Assembly (NCBI GenBank): GCA_009912175.1 | Contig: WNDQ01000002.1 | Span: forward strand, 1-64,000 | Source of the DNA: Paracidovorax wautersii | GTDB taxonomy: Bacteria > Pseudomonadota > Gammaproteobacteria > Burkholderiales > Burkholderiaceae_C | Length of the DNA: 64,000 nucleotides | Reading direction: 5' to 3' | Part shown: one piece after another, positions 28,901 to 38,987 of the stretch | Numbering within the stretch: the stretch's first letter is position 1 | Layout of the letters: the number at the start of each line of letters is the position of its first letter | Notes under the pieces: generated by a model | What the model saw: only the letters and a program-made list of their open reading frames with translations | Told to the model about the DNA's origin: nothing | Database searches by the model: none | Program-made: the position numbers and the translations under genes

Positions 28901-29929
28901 TTACTTCTTGGGCAGCACATCCAGCTCGGCGACTGTCGGCAGGAAGCTGCCGTTCCAGACCTTGGCCGGGTCGACGCGGGTCTTGGTGCCGAAGGCGTCC
29001 GAGACCTGCGAGGCCATCAGCGACAGGCGGCCGGGGTTGATCTGGCCAAAGCCCTCGGCGCGTGCGTCGGCGCTGTTGACCACGGTGTCGATGGCCAGTT
29101 GCAGGCGGCGCGTTTCAAGTGCGGTGTTGATGATGCCGTCGCGTGCCTTGACCGATTCGATGGCCACGGCGGGCTGCGCGATCACGTCCTTGGAACCCTT
29201 GGCAAAGGCTTGCAGGAAGGCCTTGATGGCCTGGGGCCGCTCGGCGATCAGCTTGGGGCTGGCGATGATGACGTTGCCGTAGAGCTTCACGCCGTAGTCG
29301 AGGTAGGGCAGGATGACCACGTCCGACGCCTTGGCGCCGCGCGCCTCCAGGTTGAGCAGCGAGGTGAAGGTAAAGCCCGTGATTGCATCGATGTCGCCGC
29401 GGATCAGCATGGTCTCGCGCAGTGGCGGGTCCATCGACGTCCAGGTGACGTTGTCGATCTTGTTGGCCTTGGCGAAGATGGGGAAGGCGCGGCGGCCGGC
29501 GTCGAACACGGGCGCGCCCAGCTTCTTGCCGCTGAGGTCGGCGGGCGTCTTGATGCCGCTCTTGCGCAGCGCCATGACCGAGGCCGGCGTGTTGTTGTAG
29601 ACCACCATCACGGCCACGGGCTTGTTGGGCGCGTCGGGGTTGTTGGCGTGGAATTCCATCAGCGCGGCCAGGTCGGCAAAACCCATGTCATAGGCGCCCG
29701 AGGCCACGCGCGTGACCGCGCCGCCCGAGCCGTTGCCCGCGTCCACGGTCACGTCCAGTCCGGCCTGCTTGAAATAGCCCTTGGCGGCCGGGTAGGTGAA
29801 GAACGCGGCAGGGCCTTCGAAGCGCCAGTCCAACTGGAACTTGATGGGGGTGGTCTGCGCATGGGCCAGACCGGCGCCCGAGGCAGCGGCCAACAGTGCG
29901 GCGTATTGAATGAAGGCGCGTTTTTTCAT
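28901..29929 (-). CDS. ABC transporter substrate-binding protein, NMT1/THI5-like
   Basis: The 342-residue periplasmic binding protein has a signal peptide MKKRAFIQYAALLAAASGAG cut near LAHAQ. The mature part starts TTPIKFQLDWRFEGPAAFF, the NMT1/THI5/SsuA-like fold. It captures an unknown small molecule for the adjacent ABC permease. The start at 29929 is the one that gives a signal peptide; the frame extends 44 codons further up through the operator region. First gene of the operon, under the probable GntR sites at 30039-30061. Confidence 0.9.
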   Translation of the reverse strand: MKKRAFIQYAALLAAASGAGLAHAQTTPIKFQLDWRFEGPAAFFTYPAAKGYFKQAGLDVTVDAGNGSGGAVTRVASGAYDMGFADLAALMEFHANNPDAPNKPVAVMVVYNNTPASVMALRKSGIKTPADLSGKKLGAPVFDAGRRAFPIFAKANKIDNVTWTSMDPPLRETMLIRGDIDAITGFTFTSLLNLEARGAKASDVVILPYLDYGVKLYGNVIIASPKLIAERPQAIKAFLQAFAKGSKDVIAQPAVAIESVKARDGIINTALETRRLQLAIDTVVNSADARAEGFGQINPGRLSLMASQVSDAFGTKTRVDPAKVWNGSFLPTVAELDVLPKK

Positions 29930-30038
29930 GAGGGCTCCAGCAGGATTGAAGGCGAAAGAACTGAGCGTCCCGAGGTGCCTCGCAGAACTGCCGGCCCCTC
30001 CCGCGCAAGGTTCAGCAAAATCAATGCCTGTTCTGCAC

Positions 30039-30061
30039 TTGTATGTAAAAAGTGTATGCAA
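30039..30061 (-). promoter_or_regulatory. Probable GntR (FCD) operator pair upstream of the ABC operon
   Basis: Two half-palindromic sites, TTGTATGTAA (30039-30048) and GTGTATGCAA (30052-30061), are spaced 13 bases start to start, about 110-130 bases upstream of the binding-protein start. They match the TTGTATGCAA pattern also found upstream of the NCS1 permease, dctA and a GntR gene. Apart from this and a terminator, the 373-base gap 29930-30302 shows no gene. Confidence 0.5.
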
Positions 30062-30171
30062 TCCAAGGTTTGCGGCGGATGGCCGCCGGTCGCCTCATCC
30101 CGGGACTGCATTGTTTTGGTGCCAATCGACGAGCTTGTTGGGAAATGAGAGCCGTCTTGGTGCGTGCTCAA

Positions 30172-30203
30172 GAAAAAAGCCGCAGGCCTGAGGCTCTGCG
30201 GCT
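30172..30203 (-). terminator. Rho-independent terminator of the NCS1 permease gene
   Basis: Read on the minus strand, AGCCGCAG...CTGCGGCT forms a perfect 8-bp stem followed by six T residues. It lies 100 bases after the permease stop. Confidence 0.85.
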
Positions 30204-30302
30204 GTTCAACGCTCACCAGGATGGGGCGAATGCTCACGCCCTGGCCGCGGGTGTCTGGCGCGCGTTGAAGAGGCCGTTGGCGGCATCCAGGTTGCGGCGT
30301 GG

Positions 30303-31802
30303 TCAGCGGGTGGCGGCTTGCAGCCCGTTGGGGCGCGGCGCATTCGCCTTGGGGGCGTGCGCCGTGCGGCGCGACAGCAAGGTGTAGATCACCAGGCCCA
30401 GCGCCATGCCGATGAACCAGCTGTAGTTGGCCGCGCCGCGCCATGAGGGAATCAGCACGCAGGCAATCGGGATCAGGGCCGACGGAACCAGCGTCGCCAG
30501 GGCGCGCGGGTTGTAGCCCTTGCGGTACCAGTAGGCGCCACCGGGGGCCATGGAGTAGAGCGCGTCGACGTCGATCTTCTGGCGGCGCACGAGGTAGTAG
30601 TCGGCGATCAGGATGCCGAACAGCGGGCCGATGAAGGCGCCGAGGATGTCGAGCGTGTAATGGATGACCTGCGGGTTGTTGTACAGGTTCCAGGGCGTGA
30701 TAAGGATGGAGCCGACCGCGGCGATCATGCCGCCCGTGCGCCAGCTGATGCGCTGCGGCGCGACGTTCGAGAAATCAAAGGCGGGCGAGACGAAGTTGGC
30801 CACGATGTTGATGCCGATCGTGGCGATCATGAAGGTCAGCGCGCCGATGACCACCGCGGTGGTGCTGTCGATCTTGCCCACGGTGTGCACGGGGTCGGTG
30901 ATCAGCTCGCCGAAGACCGGCAGCGTGGCGGCCGTGGTGATCACCGTGAGCAGCGAGAAGAACAGGAAGTTGACCGGCAGGCCCCAGAAGTTGCCCTGGC
31001 GGACCGCCTTGAAGCTGCTGCCGTAGCGGGCGAAGTCGCCGAAGTTGAGCATGGGGCCGCTGAAGTAGCTCACCGCCAGCGCGGTCGCGCTGAGCATCAC
31101 GGGGACCGCGTCCCAGCCCTGGAACTTGATGCCGCCCAGGTTGAGGTCGATGTTCTGCCAGCCGGCCTTCCACACCAGCCAGCCGCACAGCACCGTCATC
31201 ACCACGTAGACGGCGGGCCCGGCCCAGTCGATGAAGCGGCGGATGGCTTCCATGCCGTGCCAGAAGACCAGCGCCTGCAGCAGCCACATCACCATGAAGG
31301 CCAGCCAGCCCAGGGCCGACAGCCCCGCAAAGCTGTGCTGCGCGGCGTCCGCATAGGGCGCGAGCTGGGGAAAGAAGTGCAGCGCCAGGATCAGGAAGGC
31401 GCCGGACGCCAGGTAGGTCTGGATGCCGCACCAGGCCACCGCGATCAGCCCGCGGATGATGGCCGGCACATTGGCGCCCAGCACGCCGAACGAGGCGCGG
31501 CAGATCACCGGATACGGGGTGCTGGTGACCTGGCTGGGCTTGGCAACGAGGTTGCAGAAGAACTGCACGATGCAGATGCCGGCCAGCAGCGCGACCAGCA
31601 CCTGCCAGCTCGACAGGCCCAGCGCGAACAGGCTGCCGGCGGTGATGTAGCCGCCGACGCTGTGCACGTCGGACATCCAGAAGGCGAAGATGTTGTAGCG
31701 GCTCCAGGTCTGCTTGCGCAGCGGCGCCAGGTCGGCGTTGGTCAGGCGGGGGTCGTAGTCGTCCTTGATGTGGGCGAGCTGTTGGGCATCGGTGCTGTTC
31801 AT
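30303..31802 (-). CDS. NCS1-family nucleobase/hydantoin permease
   Basis: The 499-residue protein is of the nucleobase:cation symporter-1 family (PF02133), with about 12 transmembrane helices. Family features are NADLAPLRKQTWSRYNIFAF at the N-terminus, the SYFSGPMLNFGDFARYG segment, and the NIVANFVSPAFDFSN motif of helix 8. It imports a purine, pyrimidine, allantoin or hydantoin with Na+ or H+. The start MNSTDAQQLAHIK has GGAGAA just upstream. The neighbouring hydantoin/allantoin racemase and purine pathway genes favour allantoin or a related ring. Confidence 0.9.
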   Translation of the reverse strand: MNSTDAQQLAHIKDDYDPRLTNADLAPLRKQTWSRYNIFAFWMSDVHSVGGYITAGSLFALGLSSWQVLVALLAGICIVQFFCNLVAKPSQVTSTPYPVICRASFGVLGANVPAIIRGLIAVAWCGIQTYLASGAFLILALHFFPQLAPYADAAQHSFAGLSALGWLAFMVMWLLQALVFWHGMEAIRRFIDWAGPAVYVVMTVLCGWLVWKAGWQNIDLNLGGIKFQGWDAVPVMLSATALAVSYFSGPMLNFGDFARYGSSFKAVRQGNFWGLPVNFLFFSLLTVITTAATLPVFGELITDPVHTVGKIDSTTAVVIGALTFMIATIGINIVANFVSPAFDFSNVAPQRISWRTGGMIAAVGSILITPWNLYNNPQVIHYTLDILGAFIGPLFGILIADYYLVRRQKIDVDALYSMAPGGAYWYRKGYNPRALATLVPSALIPIACVLIPSWRGAANYSWFIGMALGLVIYTLLSRRTAHAPKANAPRPNGLQAATR

Positions 31803-31865
31803 GGGTTCTCCAGAAAACAATCCTGTGTGCCGCGTGCCATCGATTGGCAACGTGACTCGTTTGGA

Positions 31866-31896
31866 TTGTGTACAAAACGGAAAATCCTGTACGCAA
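31866..31896 (-). promoter_or_regulatory. Probable GntR operator upstream of the NCS1 permease
   Basis: TTGTGTACAA (31866-31875, a near-perfect palindrome) is followed by CTGTACGCAA (31887-31896). They lie 64-94 bases upstream of the permease start and resemble the sites at 30039, 37968 and 48866. Confidence 0.5.
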
Positions 31897-31965
31897 ATTC
31901 GATGCCAGAAATCTAGGCGCTAACCCTGAATTTGAAACCCTGCCTGGACGGGCCTGCGCGCTGTT

Positions 31966-32703
31966 TCAGCGCGGCAGCTCGAAGCGCCGCAGCTCGCCGC
32001 TGTAGGGCTTGAAGACCGGCGTGGCGAGGTCGCCGCGCTTGCTGGTGCGCAGGCCCGTGGCCAGCAGCGCCTCGGCCAGTTTCACCGCCACGCCCACGCC
32101 GTCGATCACCGGCACGCCCAGCGTCTGCGACAGCCGGTCGCACAGGCTGGTCATGCCCGCGCAGCCCAGCACGATGGCGCCGCTGCCGTCCTCGTCGAGC
32201 GCCGCGCGGCATTCCGCAAGAATGCGCTCGTAGGCCGCGCTGCCCGGTTCCTCGAGCGCCAGCACGGCGATGTCGGTTCCGCGCACGCGCCGGCAGTGGC
32301 CCCGCATGCCGTAGCGGTCGACCAGGTGCTCGGCGATCACGCAGGTGCGCTGCAGCGTGGTGACCACGGAAAAGCCCGTGGCCACCCAGGTCGCCGCATG
32401 CATGGCCGCCTCGACGATGCCCAGCACCGGTCCGCGCGCCAGCTCGCGCGCGGCCAGCAGGCCGGGGTCGCCGAAGCAGGCGATGACGTAGGCGTCGCAG
32501 CCCTCGGCTTCGCCCGAGCGGATCTCGTCGAGCAGGCCGACGCAGGCCAGCGCCTCGTCGTAGTGCGACTCGATGGACGCCGGCCCGATGGCCGGGTTGG
32601 CCGCAATGATGGTGGTGCCCGCGGCGGCGACTTGCCGGCCGGCCTGGCCGATGGCTTCGGTCATGGCGCGGCTGGTGTTGGGGTTGATGAGCTTGATTTT
32701 CAT
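31966..32703 (-). CDS. Asp/Glu/hydantoin racemase family protein (allantoin or hydantoin racemase)
   Basis: The 245-residue cofactor-independent racemase begins MKIKLINPNTSRAMTEAI. The two catalytic cysteines of the family are visible in VIACFGDPG and VLGCAGM. It interconverts enantiomers of a five-membered ring such as allantoin or a 5-substituted hydantoin, so that a stereospecific hydrolase such as PuuE can use both. It is divergent from a GntR gene and adjacent to the NCS1 permease. Allantoin is favoured by the uraH, puuE and allC-like genes further along. Confidence 0.88.
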   Translation of the reverse strand: MKIKLINPNTSRAMTEAIGQAGRQVAAAGTTIIAANPAIGPASIESHYDEALACVGLLDEIRSGEAEGCDAYVIACFGDPGLLAARELARGPVLGIVEAAMHAATWVATGFSVVTTLQRTCVIAEHLVDRYGMRGHCRRVRGTDIAVLALEEPGSAAYERILAECRAALDEDGSGAIVLGCAGMTSLCDRLSQTLGVPVIDGVGVAVKLAEALLATGLRTSKRGDLATPVFKPYSGELRRFELPR

Positions 32704-32805
32704 GGCAGAGATGATGACAAAAATTGATGGGATTGAAAACAATCTGTTTCGCTATGATCGGATACTGGGCGGCCCGCGTCGAGACGGGCCCACATCCAGC
32801 TCATC

Positions 32806-33549
32806 ATGAACCGCGCAGCTCCCCTCCACGCCGATTTCGATTTGCCCGACGCCGCCACGGACGACCACATCCGCGAGGCCATCTACGACGCCATCCTCGA
32901 TCACAAGCTGCCAGCCGGCACGCGCCTGGTCGAGGCGCCGCTGTGCGAGGCGTTCGGGGTGACGCGGCCGATCCTGCGCCGGGTTTTCCTGCGGCTGTCG
33001 CACGAGCGCGTGATCGAACTGCAGCCCAACCGCGGCGCTTCGGTGGCCGCGCCCAGCCTTCAGGAGGCCAACCACGTGTTCGAGGCCCGCCGCATCGTCG
33101 AGCAGGGCGTCGTGGCCGAGCTGGCCCGGCGGGCCCAGCGCGGCGAGCTGGGCCGCGCGCTGGCGCCGCTGCGCACGCTGATCAAGGAAGAACACCGCGT
33201 GCGCGAGTCCGGCTCGTGGAAACGCTGGATCCGCCTGTCCGGCGACTTCCACATCCAACTGGCGGCCGCGCACTGCAACGACGAGATCACACACCTGCTG
33301 ACCAGCCTGGTGGCGCGTTCGTCGCTGATGATCGGCCTGTACGAGGCGCCCTCGCACACGGCCTGCTCGGCCGATGAGCACACCGCCATCCTCGACGCCA
33401 TCGAGGCAGGCGAGAACGACCGCGCCGCCCATCTGATGGCCGAACACATCGGCGACTACGCCGCGCGCCTGCTGCGCGCCGAATCGCCCGAGGCCGAGGT
33501 GGATCTGCGCAGTCTGTTCGCCGGTTCGTCCGGGCGAAAAAAAAAATGA
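32806..33549 (+). CDS. GntR-family regulator, FCD subfamily
   Basis: The 247-residue protein has an N-terminal GntR winged helix (IREAIYDAILDHKLPAGTRL, then EAFGVTRPILRRVFLRLSHE) and an FCD ligand-binding domain whose metal or ligand residues are in GDFHIQLAAAH, DEHTAIL and EHI. It ends in a lysine-rich tail. It is divergent from the racemase with a 102-base gap containing ATTGAAAACAAT (32733-32744), a palindrome it may bind. It probably regulates the racemase and NCS1 genes. Confidence 0.9.
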   Translation: MNRAAPLHADFDLPDAATDDHIREAIYDAILDHKLPAGTRLVEAPLCEAFGVTRPILRRVFLRLSHERVIELQPNRGASVAAPSLQEANHVFEARRIVEQGVVAELARRAQRGELGRALAPLRTLIKEEHRVRESGSWKRWIRLSGDFHIQLAAAHCNDEITHLLTSLVARSSLMIGLYEAPSHTACSADEHTAILDAIEAGENDRAAHLMAEHIGDYAARLLRAESPEAEVDLRSLFAGSSGRKKK

Positions 33550-33595
33550 CCCCTCGGTCCATCGCGTCGCGATAACCCGAGGGGCCATTTCTCTT
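33541..33595. repeat. Convergent-gap repeat, copy 2
   Basis: CCCCTCGG (33550-33557) pairs with CCGAGGGG (33577-33584), with an inner ATCGCG/CGCGAT hairpin and a preceding run of ten A residues. The core is nearly identical to copy 1 (5541-5621), and it sits in the same kind of place: directly after a plus-strand stop codon and before a convergent gene (malic enzyme). It probably works as a terminator for one or both genes. Confidence 0.75.
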
Positions 33596-33627
33596 GCCGG
33601 GCCACCTTCAAGAGGCGGCGCCCGGTC

Positions 33628-35604
33628 TCAGGCGTTGTTGGCGTTGGCGTCGGCCACGGCCAGCGCGGTCATGTTGACCAGCCGGCGCACGGTCGCCGAC
33701 GGTGTGAGCACGTGGGCCGAGGCGGCCGCGCCCAGCAGGATGGGGCCGATGGTCACGCCCTGGCCGCTGGTGGTCTTGATCACGTTGAAGAGGATGTTGG
33801 CGGCATCCAGGTTGGGGCAGATCAGCACGTTGGCCGCGCCCGTGAGCGTGCTGTCCTTGAGCGCGTTGGCGCGGATGGTCTCGGACAGGGCGGCGTCGCT
33901 TTCCACCTCGGGCGCGATGGCCTTGAAGCGGTCGTGCGCCTGGCGCATCTTGAGGGCCGACTTGCGTTTGGATGAGCCGTAGTTGGAATGCGAGAGGAAG
34001 GCGACCTTGGCCGGCAGGCCGAAGCGCTGCACCTCGTCGGCGGCCATCTTGGCGATGCCGGCCAGCAGCTCGGCGTCGGGCTCTTCGTTGATGTAGGTGT
34101 CGGCGATGAACAGCGTGTGGTTGGTCAGCGTGAGCGCGTTGAGCGCGGCCAGTTCCGGCACGCCGGGCTTCAGGCCAATGACGTTGCGCACGTGTTCGAG
34201 GTGGCCGTCGTAGCGCCCGACCAGGCCGCACAGCAGCGCGTCGGCGTCGCCCAGGCGAACCATCAGCGCGGCGATCAGCGTGTTGGAGCGGCGCACGGCG
34301 GCCTTGGCGGCTTCGGGGCTGACGCCCTCGCGGCCCATGAGCGCGTGGTAGGCCTCCCAGTACTGGCGAAAACGCGGATCGTCCTCGGGGTCGACGATCT
34401 GCACGTCGCGGCCGGGCGACAGGCGCAGGCCGGCCTTCTTGATGCGGGCTTCGATGACGGCGGGGCGGCCGATCAGGATGGGCTCAGCCAACTGTTCGTC
34501 GACGGCCACCTGCGCGGCGCGCAGCACGCGCTCGTCCTCGCCTTCGGCGTAGGCCACGCGCTTCTTGGCGGTGTCGAAGACCGGGCGCATGAACATGCCG
34601 GTTTGGTAGACGAAGCGCGTGAGGCTGGCGCGGTAGGCCTCGATGTCGGCGATCGGGCGTGTGGCCACGCCCGAGGCGGCGGCCGCGGCGGCCACGGCCG
34701 GGGCGATGCGCAGGATCAGGCGCGAATCGAACGGCGTGGGGATGATGGGCTTGTCGGCCATGGTCTTGACCATCTCGACCGTGAGCACGCCGGCGGCCGA
34801 GCAGCCCAGGAACACGTCGGCGCCCTTGACCACGTCGGCCAGCGTGCGCGCTTCGGTGTTCTGCGAGTAGCGTGCCTTCGATTCGTCGAGCGGGCCGCGG
34901 CCTTCGTAGATCACGCCTTTGGAGTCGACCACGTAGACGTTCTTGCGCTGCACGCCCAGGCCGACCATCACGTCCAGGCAGGCGATGGCCGCCGCGCCCG
35001 CGCCCGAGACGGCGACCTTGACCTCGCCGATGGCCTTGCCCACCAGCTCCAGGCCGTTGACCAGCGCGGCCGACGAGATGATGGCCGTGCCGTGCTGGTC
35101 GTCATGGAACACCGGGATGTTCATGCGCTTGGACAGCTCTTTCTCGATGTAGAAGCACTCGGGTGCCTTGATGTCCTCGAGGTTGATGCCGCCCAGCGTG
35201 GGCTCCAGGCTGGCGATGATCTCGACGAGCTTGTCCGGGTCGCGCTCGGCCAGTTCGATGTCGAACACGTCCACGCCCGCGAACTTCTTGAAGAGGCAGC
35301 CCTTGCCCTCCATCACCGGCTTGCCGGCCAGCGGGCCGATGTCGCCCAGGCCCAGCACGGCGGTGCCGTTGGTGATCACGCCCACCAGGTTGCCGCGCGA
35401 GGTGTATTCGGCCGCCAGCGACGGGTCGGCCTGGATGTCCAGGCAGGGGTAGGCCACGCCGGGCGAGTAGGCCAGCGACAGGTCGCGCTGGTTGGACAGC
35501 GGCTTGGTCGGCATGACGGCAATCTTGCCGCGCACCGGCGTGCGGTGGTATTCGAGCGCGGCTTCGCGCAGGGCCTGTTCAGCGGGAGAGAGTTGCTTGC
35601 TCAT
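33628..35604 (-). CDS. maeB: NADP-type malic enzyme with phosphotransacetylase-like domain, internally deleted
   Basis: The 658-residue protein has the MaeB architecture. The malic domain is intact ([41 protein letters not shown]), as is the start of the NAD-binding domain ([15 protein letters not shown]), and a C-terminal PTA-like domain is also present. MaeB proteins are normally about 760 residues. The chain jumps from [10 protein letters not shown] directly to [18 protein letters not shown]. The roughly 100 residues that normally lie between (the LANPxPE segment, the YPNQVNN segment and the end of the NAD domain) are missing in frame; the joint is near 34740-34752. Loss of these segments should abolish oxidative decarboxylation of malate. 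The start [14 protein letters not shown] is family-typical. Confidence 0.88.
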   Translation of the reverse strand: MSKQLSPAEQALREAALEYHRTPVRGKIAVMPTKPLSNQRDLSLAYSPGVAYPCLDIQADPSLAAEYTSRGNLVGVITNGTAVLGLGDIGPLAGKPVMEGKGCLFKKFAGVDVFDIELAERDPDKLVEIIASLEPTLGGINLEDIKAPECFYIEKELSKRMNIPVFHDDQHGTAIISSAALVNGLELVGKAIGEVKVAVSGAGAAAIACLDVMVGLGVQRKNVYVVDSKGVIYEGRGPLDESKARYSQNTEARTLADVVKGADVFLGCSAAGVLTVEMVKTMADKPIIPTPFDSRLILRIAPAVAAAAAASGVATRPIADIEAYRASLTRFVYQTGMFMRPVFDTAKKRVAYAEGEDERVLRAAQVAVDEQLAEPILIGRPAVIEARIKKAGLRLSPGRDVQIVDPEDDPRFRQYWEAYHALMGREGVSPEAAKAAVRRSNTLIAALMVRLGDADALLCGLVGRYDGHLEHVRNVIGLKPGVPELAALNALTLTNHTLFIADTYINEEPDAELLAGIAKMAADEVQRFGLPAKVAFLSHSNYGSSKRKSALKMRQAHDRFKAIAPEVESDAALSETIRANALKDSTLTGAANVLICPNLDAANILFNVIKTTSGQGVTIGPILLGAAASAHVLTPSATVRRLVNMTALAVADANANNA

Positions 35605-35686
35605 GGAGAAAATCGTTGAAAAAGACGAATCGGAAAAGCTGGGTGGGCCTGTCCCCGGTGGGCAAGCCGTGCCTGAAATGGCGCAA

Positions 35687-35753
35687 GGCCGGGACGCCTT
35701 GAAGACAGTCCCGGCCTGGCCGGTCAGCCGCCCGCTTGTGGCTGGCGGCTGAC
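35687..35753 (-). other. Two perfect hairpins in the malic enzyme leader
   Basis: GGCCGGGAC (35687-35695) pairs with GTCCCGGCC (35708-35716), and GTCAGCCGCC (35723-35732) pairs with GGCGGCTGAC (35744-35753). Both lie 80-150 bases upstream of the malic enzyme start, between it and the probable promoter near 35760-35815. Neither has a T-run on the minus strand, so they look like leader RNA structure rather than a terminator. Confidence 0.5.
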
Positions 35754-35818
35754 GATGGCGGTGATTCTCGCACGCGATGTAAGCGTCATGTAACCATCTT
35801 GGGCCTAGCAAATATGGG

Positions 35819-36514
35819 TTAACCCACGGTCGCGCGTACAGGCGTGAGCGGTGCCAGCGAGTCGCGCAGGCGGTCGTGCGGCCGAGGCGTGGCGGGGTCG
35901 AGCGCGTCTTCGACGTGGCCGATGTGCTGCAGCATGCGTTCACGCGCCAGCGCGGTGTCGCCGGCCTGCAGGGCCTCGACGATGGCGGTGTGCTCGGCGC
36001 AGGACTGGCTGGCTTCGTGGCGCGACTGGTAAAGCGACGCCGCCAGCGTGGTGCGCGCGGTGAGGTCGCGCAGGATGGCGCTCAGGCTCTGGTGGCCCAG
36101 CGCCTCGGCCAGGCAGACGTGGAAATCGGCCAGCAGGAAGGCGCGCGTGGCGGCGTCGGCGTTGTCGATGGCCTTGCGTTCCTCGGCGATGTGGGCGCGC
36201 AGGCGCCGCACCACGGCCTGCAGCGGGCGTCCCGCGCTGGCCTCGGCCAGGATGCCGGACTCGACGATGCGCCGCGCCGAGAAGGCGTCGCGCGCGTCCT
36301 CGACCGACGGTTCGACCACATACCAGCCCCGGCGCGGGCGCACCTCGACAAAGCCGCGTGCCTGCAGTTGCATGAGCGCCTCGCGCACCAGCGTGCGGCT
36401 GACGCCGAACAGGTCGGCGAGCGCCTGCTCGCCCAGCCGCTCGCCGGGCGCGAGCTTCTGCGCCAGGATGGACTCGACCACCTGCTGGGCGATCTGCGTC
36501 TGGTTGTGGCTCAT
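35819..36514 (-). CDS. GntR-family regulator, FCD subfamily
   Basis: The 231-residue protein has an N-terminal GntR winged helix (VVESILAQKLAPGERLGEQA, then LFGVSRTLVREALMQLQARG) and an FCD effector domain with metal-site residues in ADFHVCLAEALGH, AEHTAIV and HIGH. It lies 71 bases upstream of dctA's 3' end in the same direction and upstream of the malic enzyme gene. It is a candidate regulator of dctA, whose promoter holds a TTGTATGCAA site. Confidence 0.9.
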   Translation of the reverse strand: MSHNQTQIAQQVVESILAQKLAPGERLGEQALADLFGVSRTLVREALMQLQARGFVEVRPRRGWYVVEPSVEDARDAFSARRIVESGILAEASAGRPLQAVVRRLRAHIAEERKAIDNADAATRAFLLADFHVCLAEALGHQSLSAILRDLTARTTLAASLYQSRHEASQSCAEHTAIVEALQAGDTALARERMLQHIGHVEDALDPATPRPHDRLRDSLAPLTPVRATVG

Positions 36515-36584
36515 GGGCGGGACGGCCGTGGCAGCGGCGTGGCACGGCCAGCGGTCTGGCGGAAGGCAATGCAGGGCAAAGGAA

Positions 36585-37937
36585 TCATCGGTAGAGAGGG
36601 CGTTCGAGGGGAGGCTCGGGCATTACACCGCAATCGGCCGATGCAGTGGCCGTGGTCGTTTCGTTCGGGCCGGGCGGCAGCGCCTGGCCGTCGAGCACGG
36701 CGTGGGCACGTTCGCGGTCGATGTCGCCTTCCCACGCGGCAATCGCCACCGTGGCCACGCAGTTGCCGATCAGGTTGCCCAGGGCGCGGGCGATGCCCAT
36801 GAACCAGTCCACCGACAGCACCAGCACCAGCCCAATGGCGGGAATCGCCGGAACCGCGTGCAGCGTGGCGGCCAGCACCACGATGGCCGAGCCCGGCACG
36901 CCGTGCGCGCCCTTGGAGGTGACCAGCGAGATCGCGAGGATGGTCAGCAGGACCATCGTGATGGGTGTGTTGGTGGCCTGCGCGATGAACACGGCCGCCA
37001 GCGTGATGTAGATCGAGAACGCGTCCAGGTTGAACGAGTAGCCCGTGGGAATCACCAGGCCCACGGTCGAGTCACGGATGCCCATGTTCTTGAGCTTGGC
37101 CATGACCTGCGGCAGCACGCTGTCGGACGAGGTGGTGGCGAACACCACGGCCAGTTCCTCGCGCAGGTAGCGCAGCAGCTTGAACAGGCTGAAGCCCGAC
37201 AAGCGCATGATCAGCCCGAGCACCACCGCCACAAACAGGAACACGGCCACGTAGAACAGCAAGACCAGCATGCCGAGTTGTTTGAGCGAGCCCACGCCAT
37301 ACTGGCCCACGGTAAAAGCAATGGCGCCCAGCACGCCCAGCGGCGCCAGGCGGATGAGCAGGCCCATGATCTTGAACAGCACCAGTGACAGCTCTTCGAT
37401 CAGCCCCGCCACACGCGCGCCGCGCTCACCCAGCAGCGCCAGCGCCACGCCCATCACGATGGAGAACAGCAGCACCTGCAGCACGTCGCCGTTGGCGAAG
37501 GCGCTGACGGCGGTGGTCGGGATCAGCTTGAGCAGGAAGTCGCTGAAGCCGCCGCTGGCAAGCTTGTCGGCATTGGCCGTGTAGGCGCTCATGGCCGAGG
37601 CGTCGAGCGCCTTGGGGTCCACGTTCATGCCCACGCCGGGCTGGAACACAAAGGCCAGCACCAGCCCCAGCAGCAGGGCGATGGTGGTGACGACCTCGAA
37701 GTAGATCAGCGACTTGATGCCCACGCGGCCCACGCGCTTGAGATCGCCCGTGCCCGCGATGCCGTGCACCACCACGCAGAACACGATGAGCGGGATCAGC
37801 ATCTTGATGAGCTTGATGAAACCATCGCCCAGCGGCTTGAGCGCGACCGCCGTGCCAGGCCAGAGCAGCCCGACGATCACGCCCGCGATCAGCGCGAGGA
37901 CGACCTGCCCGAACAGGGACTTGAAGAAACGCAGCAT
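36585..37937 (-). CDS. dctA: Dicarboxylate/cation symporter, DctA type
   Basis: The 450-residue inner-membrane protein is of the DAACS (glutamate/C4-dicarboxylate) family. Family landmarks are KMLIPLIVFCVVVHGIAG in helix 2-3, the serine-rich re-entrant loop ATTSSDSVLPQVM, and VIPTGYSFNLDAFSIYITLA with the substrate-binding region. The C-terminal tail of about 35 residues is hydrophilic. It imports malate, succinate, fumarate or similar acids. A GntR operator pair lies 31-53 bases upstream of the start. Confidence 0.9.
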   Translation of the reverse strand: MLRFFKSLFGQVVLALIAGVIVGLLWPGTAVALKPLGDGFIKLIKMLIPLIVFCVVVHGIAGTGDLKRVGRVGIKSLIYFEVVTTIALLLGLVLAFVFQPGVGMNVDPKALDASAMSAYTANADKLASGGFSDFLLKLIPTTAVSAFANGDVLQVLLFSIVMGVALALLGERGARVAGLIEELSLVLFKIMGLLIRLAPLGVLGAIAFTVGQYGVGSLKQLGMLVLLFYVAVFLFVAVVLGLIMRLSGFSLFKLLRYLREELAVVFATTSSDSVLPQVMAKLKNMGIRDSTVGLVIPTGYSFNLDAFSIYITLAAVFIAQATNTPITMVLLTILAISLVTSKGAHGVPGSAIVVLAATLHAVPAIPAIGLVLVLSVDWFMGIARALGNLIGNCVATVAIAAWEGDIDRERAHAVLDGQALPPGPNETTTATASADCGVMPEPPLERPLYR

Positions 37938-37967
37938 GGCGACGGCTCCAGGGTTGGATTACAAATC

Positions 37968-37990
37968 TTGTATGCAAGAAATGTAGGCAA
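37968..37990 (-). promoter_or_regulatory. Probable GntR operator upstream of dctA
   Basis: TTGTATGCAA (37968-37977, inside CTTGTATGCAAG) is followed by ATGTAGGCAA (37981-37990). The spacing of 13 bases equals that of the pair upstream of the ABC operon. The rest of the 402-base gap to paoA (37991-38339) shows no gene; it must contain the divergent paoA promoter, but no clear -35/-10 pair is visible. Confidence 0.55.
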
Positions 37991-38339
37991 GTGAAGACGA
38001 TACGGCCAAGGGGGAAACCCCGGGGTGAGGGCGCGCTCGTCGCCTGCGAAATCTTCGTAGGAAAGCCGGAGAGTCGTGTGAAGGGCAGCAGCGCGGCCTG
38101 AATCGGTGGCGCAGTTTTTTGGGCAGTGCGCAAGTCTTTCAGCGATGGTCTTGCTGCGGATTGATGAGGCTCTTTCATCAGACCATGCAATCAAACGGCA
38201 CTTATCGGCGTGGAGCTTTTCGACTAGATTGGTGCCGAGCATCCTGTATCGCGGTTGGCTGCTTCGAATTTCCGTTGGCTGAGCAGTCACTGCAATTCCA
38301 TCCGCCCTCCCCACGGCGGTGCCCACGAGAAAGAAAACC

Positions 38340-38983
<644 letters not shown>

Positions 38984-38987
<4 letters not shown>

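Noticed and set aside
27280-29040. A plus-strand open frame of 586 codons opposite the ABC transporter genes
   Set aside because: The minus-strand genes have clear family motifs and signal peptides; the plus frame has only His/Gly/Asp-rich sequence.
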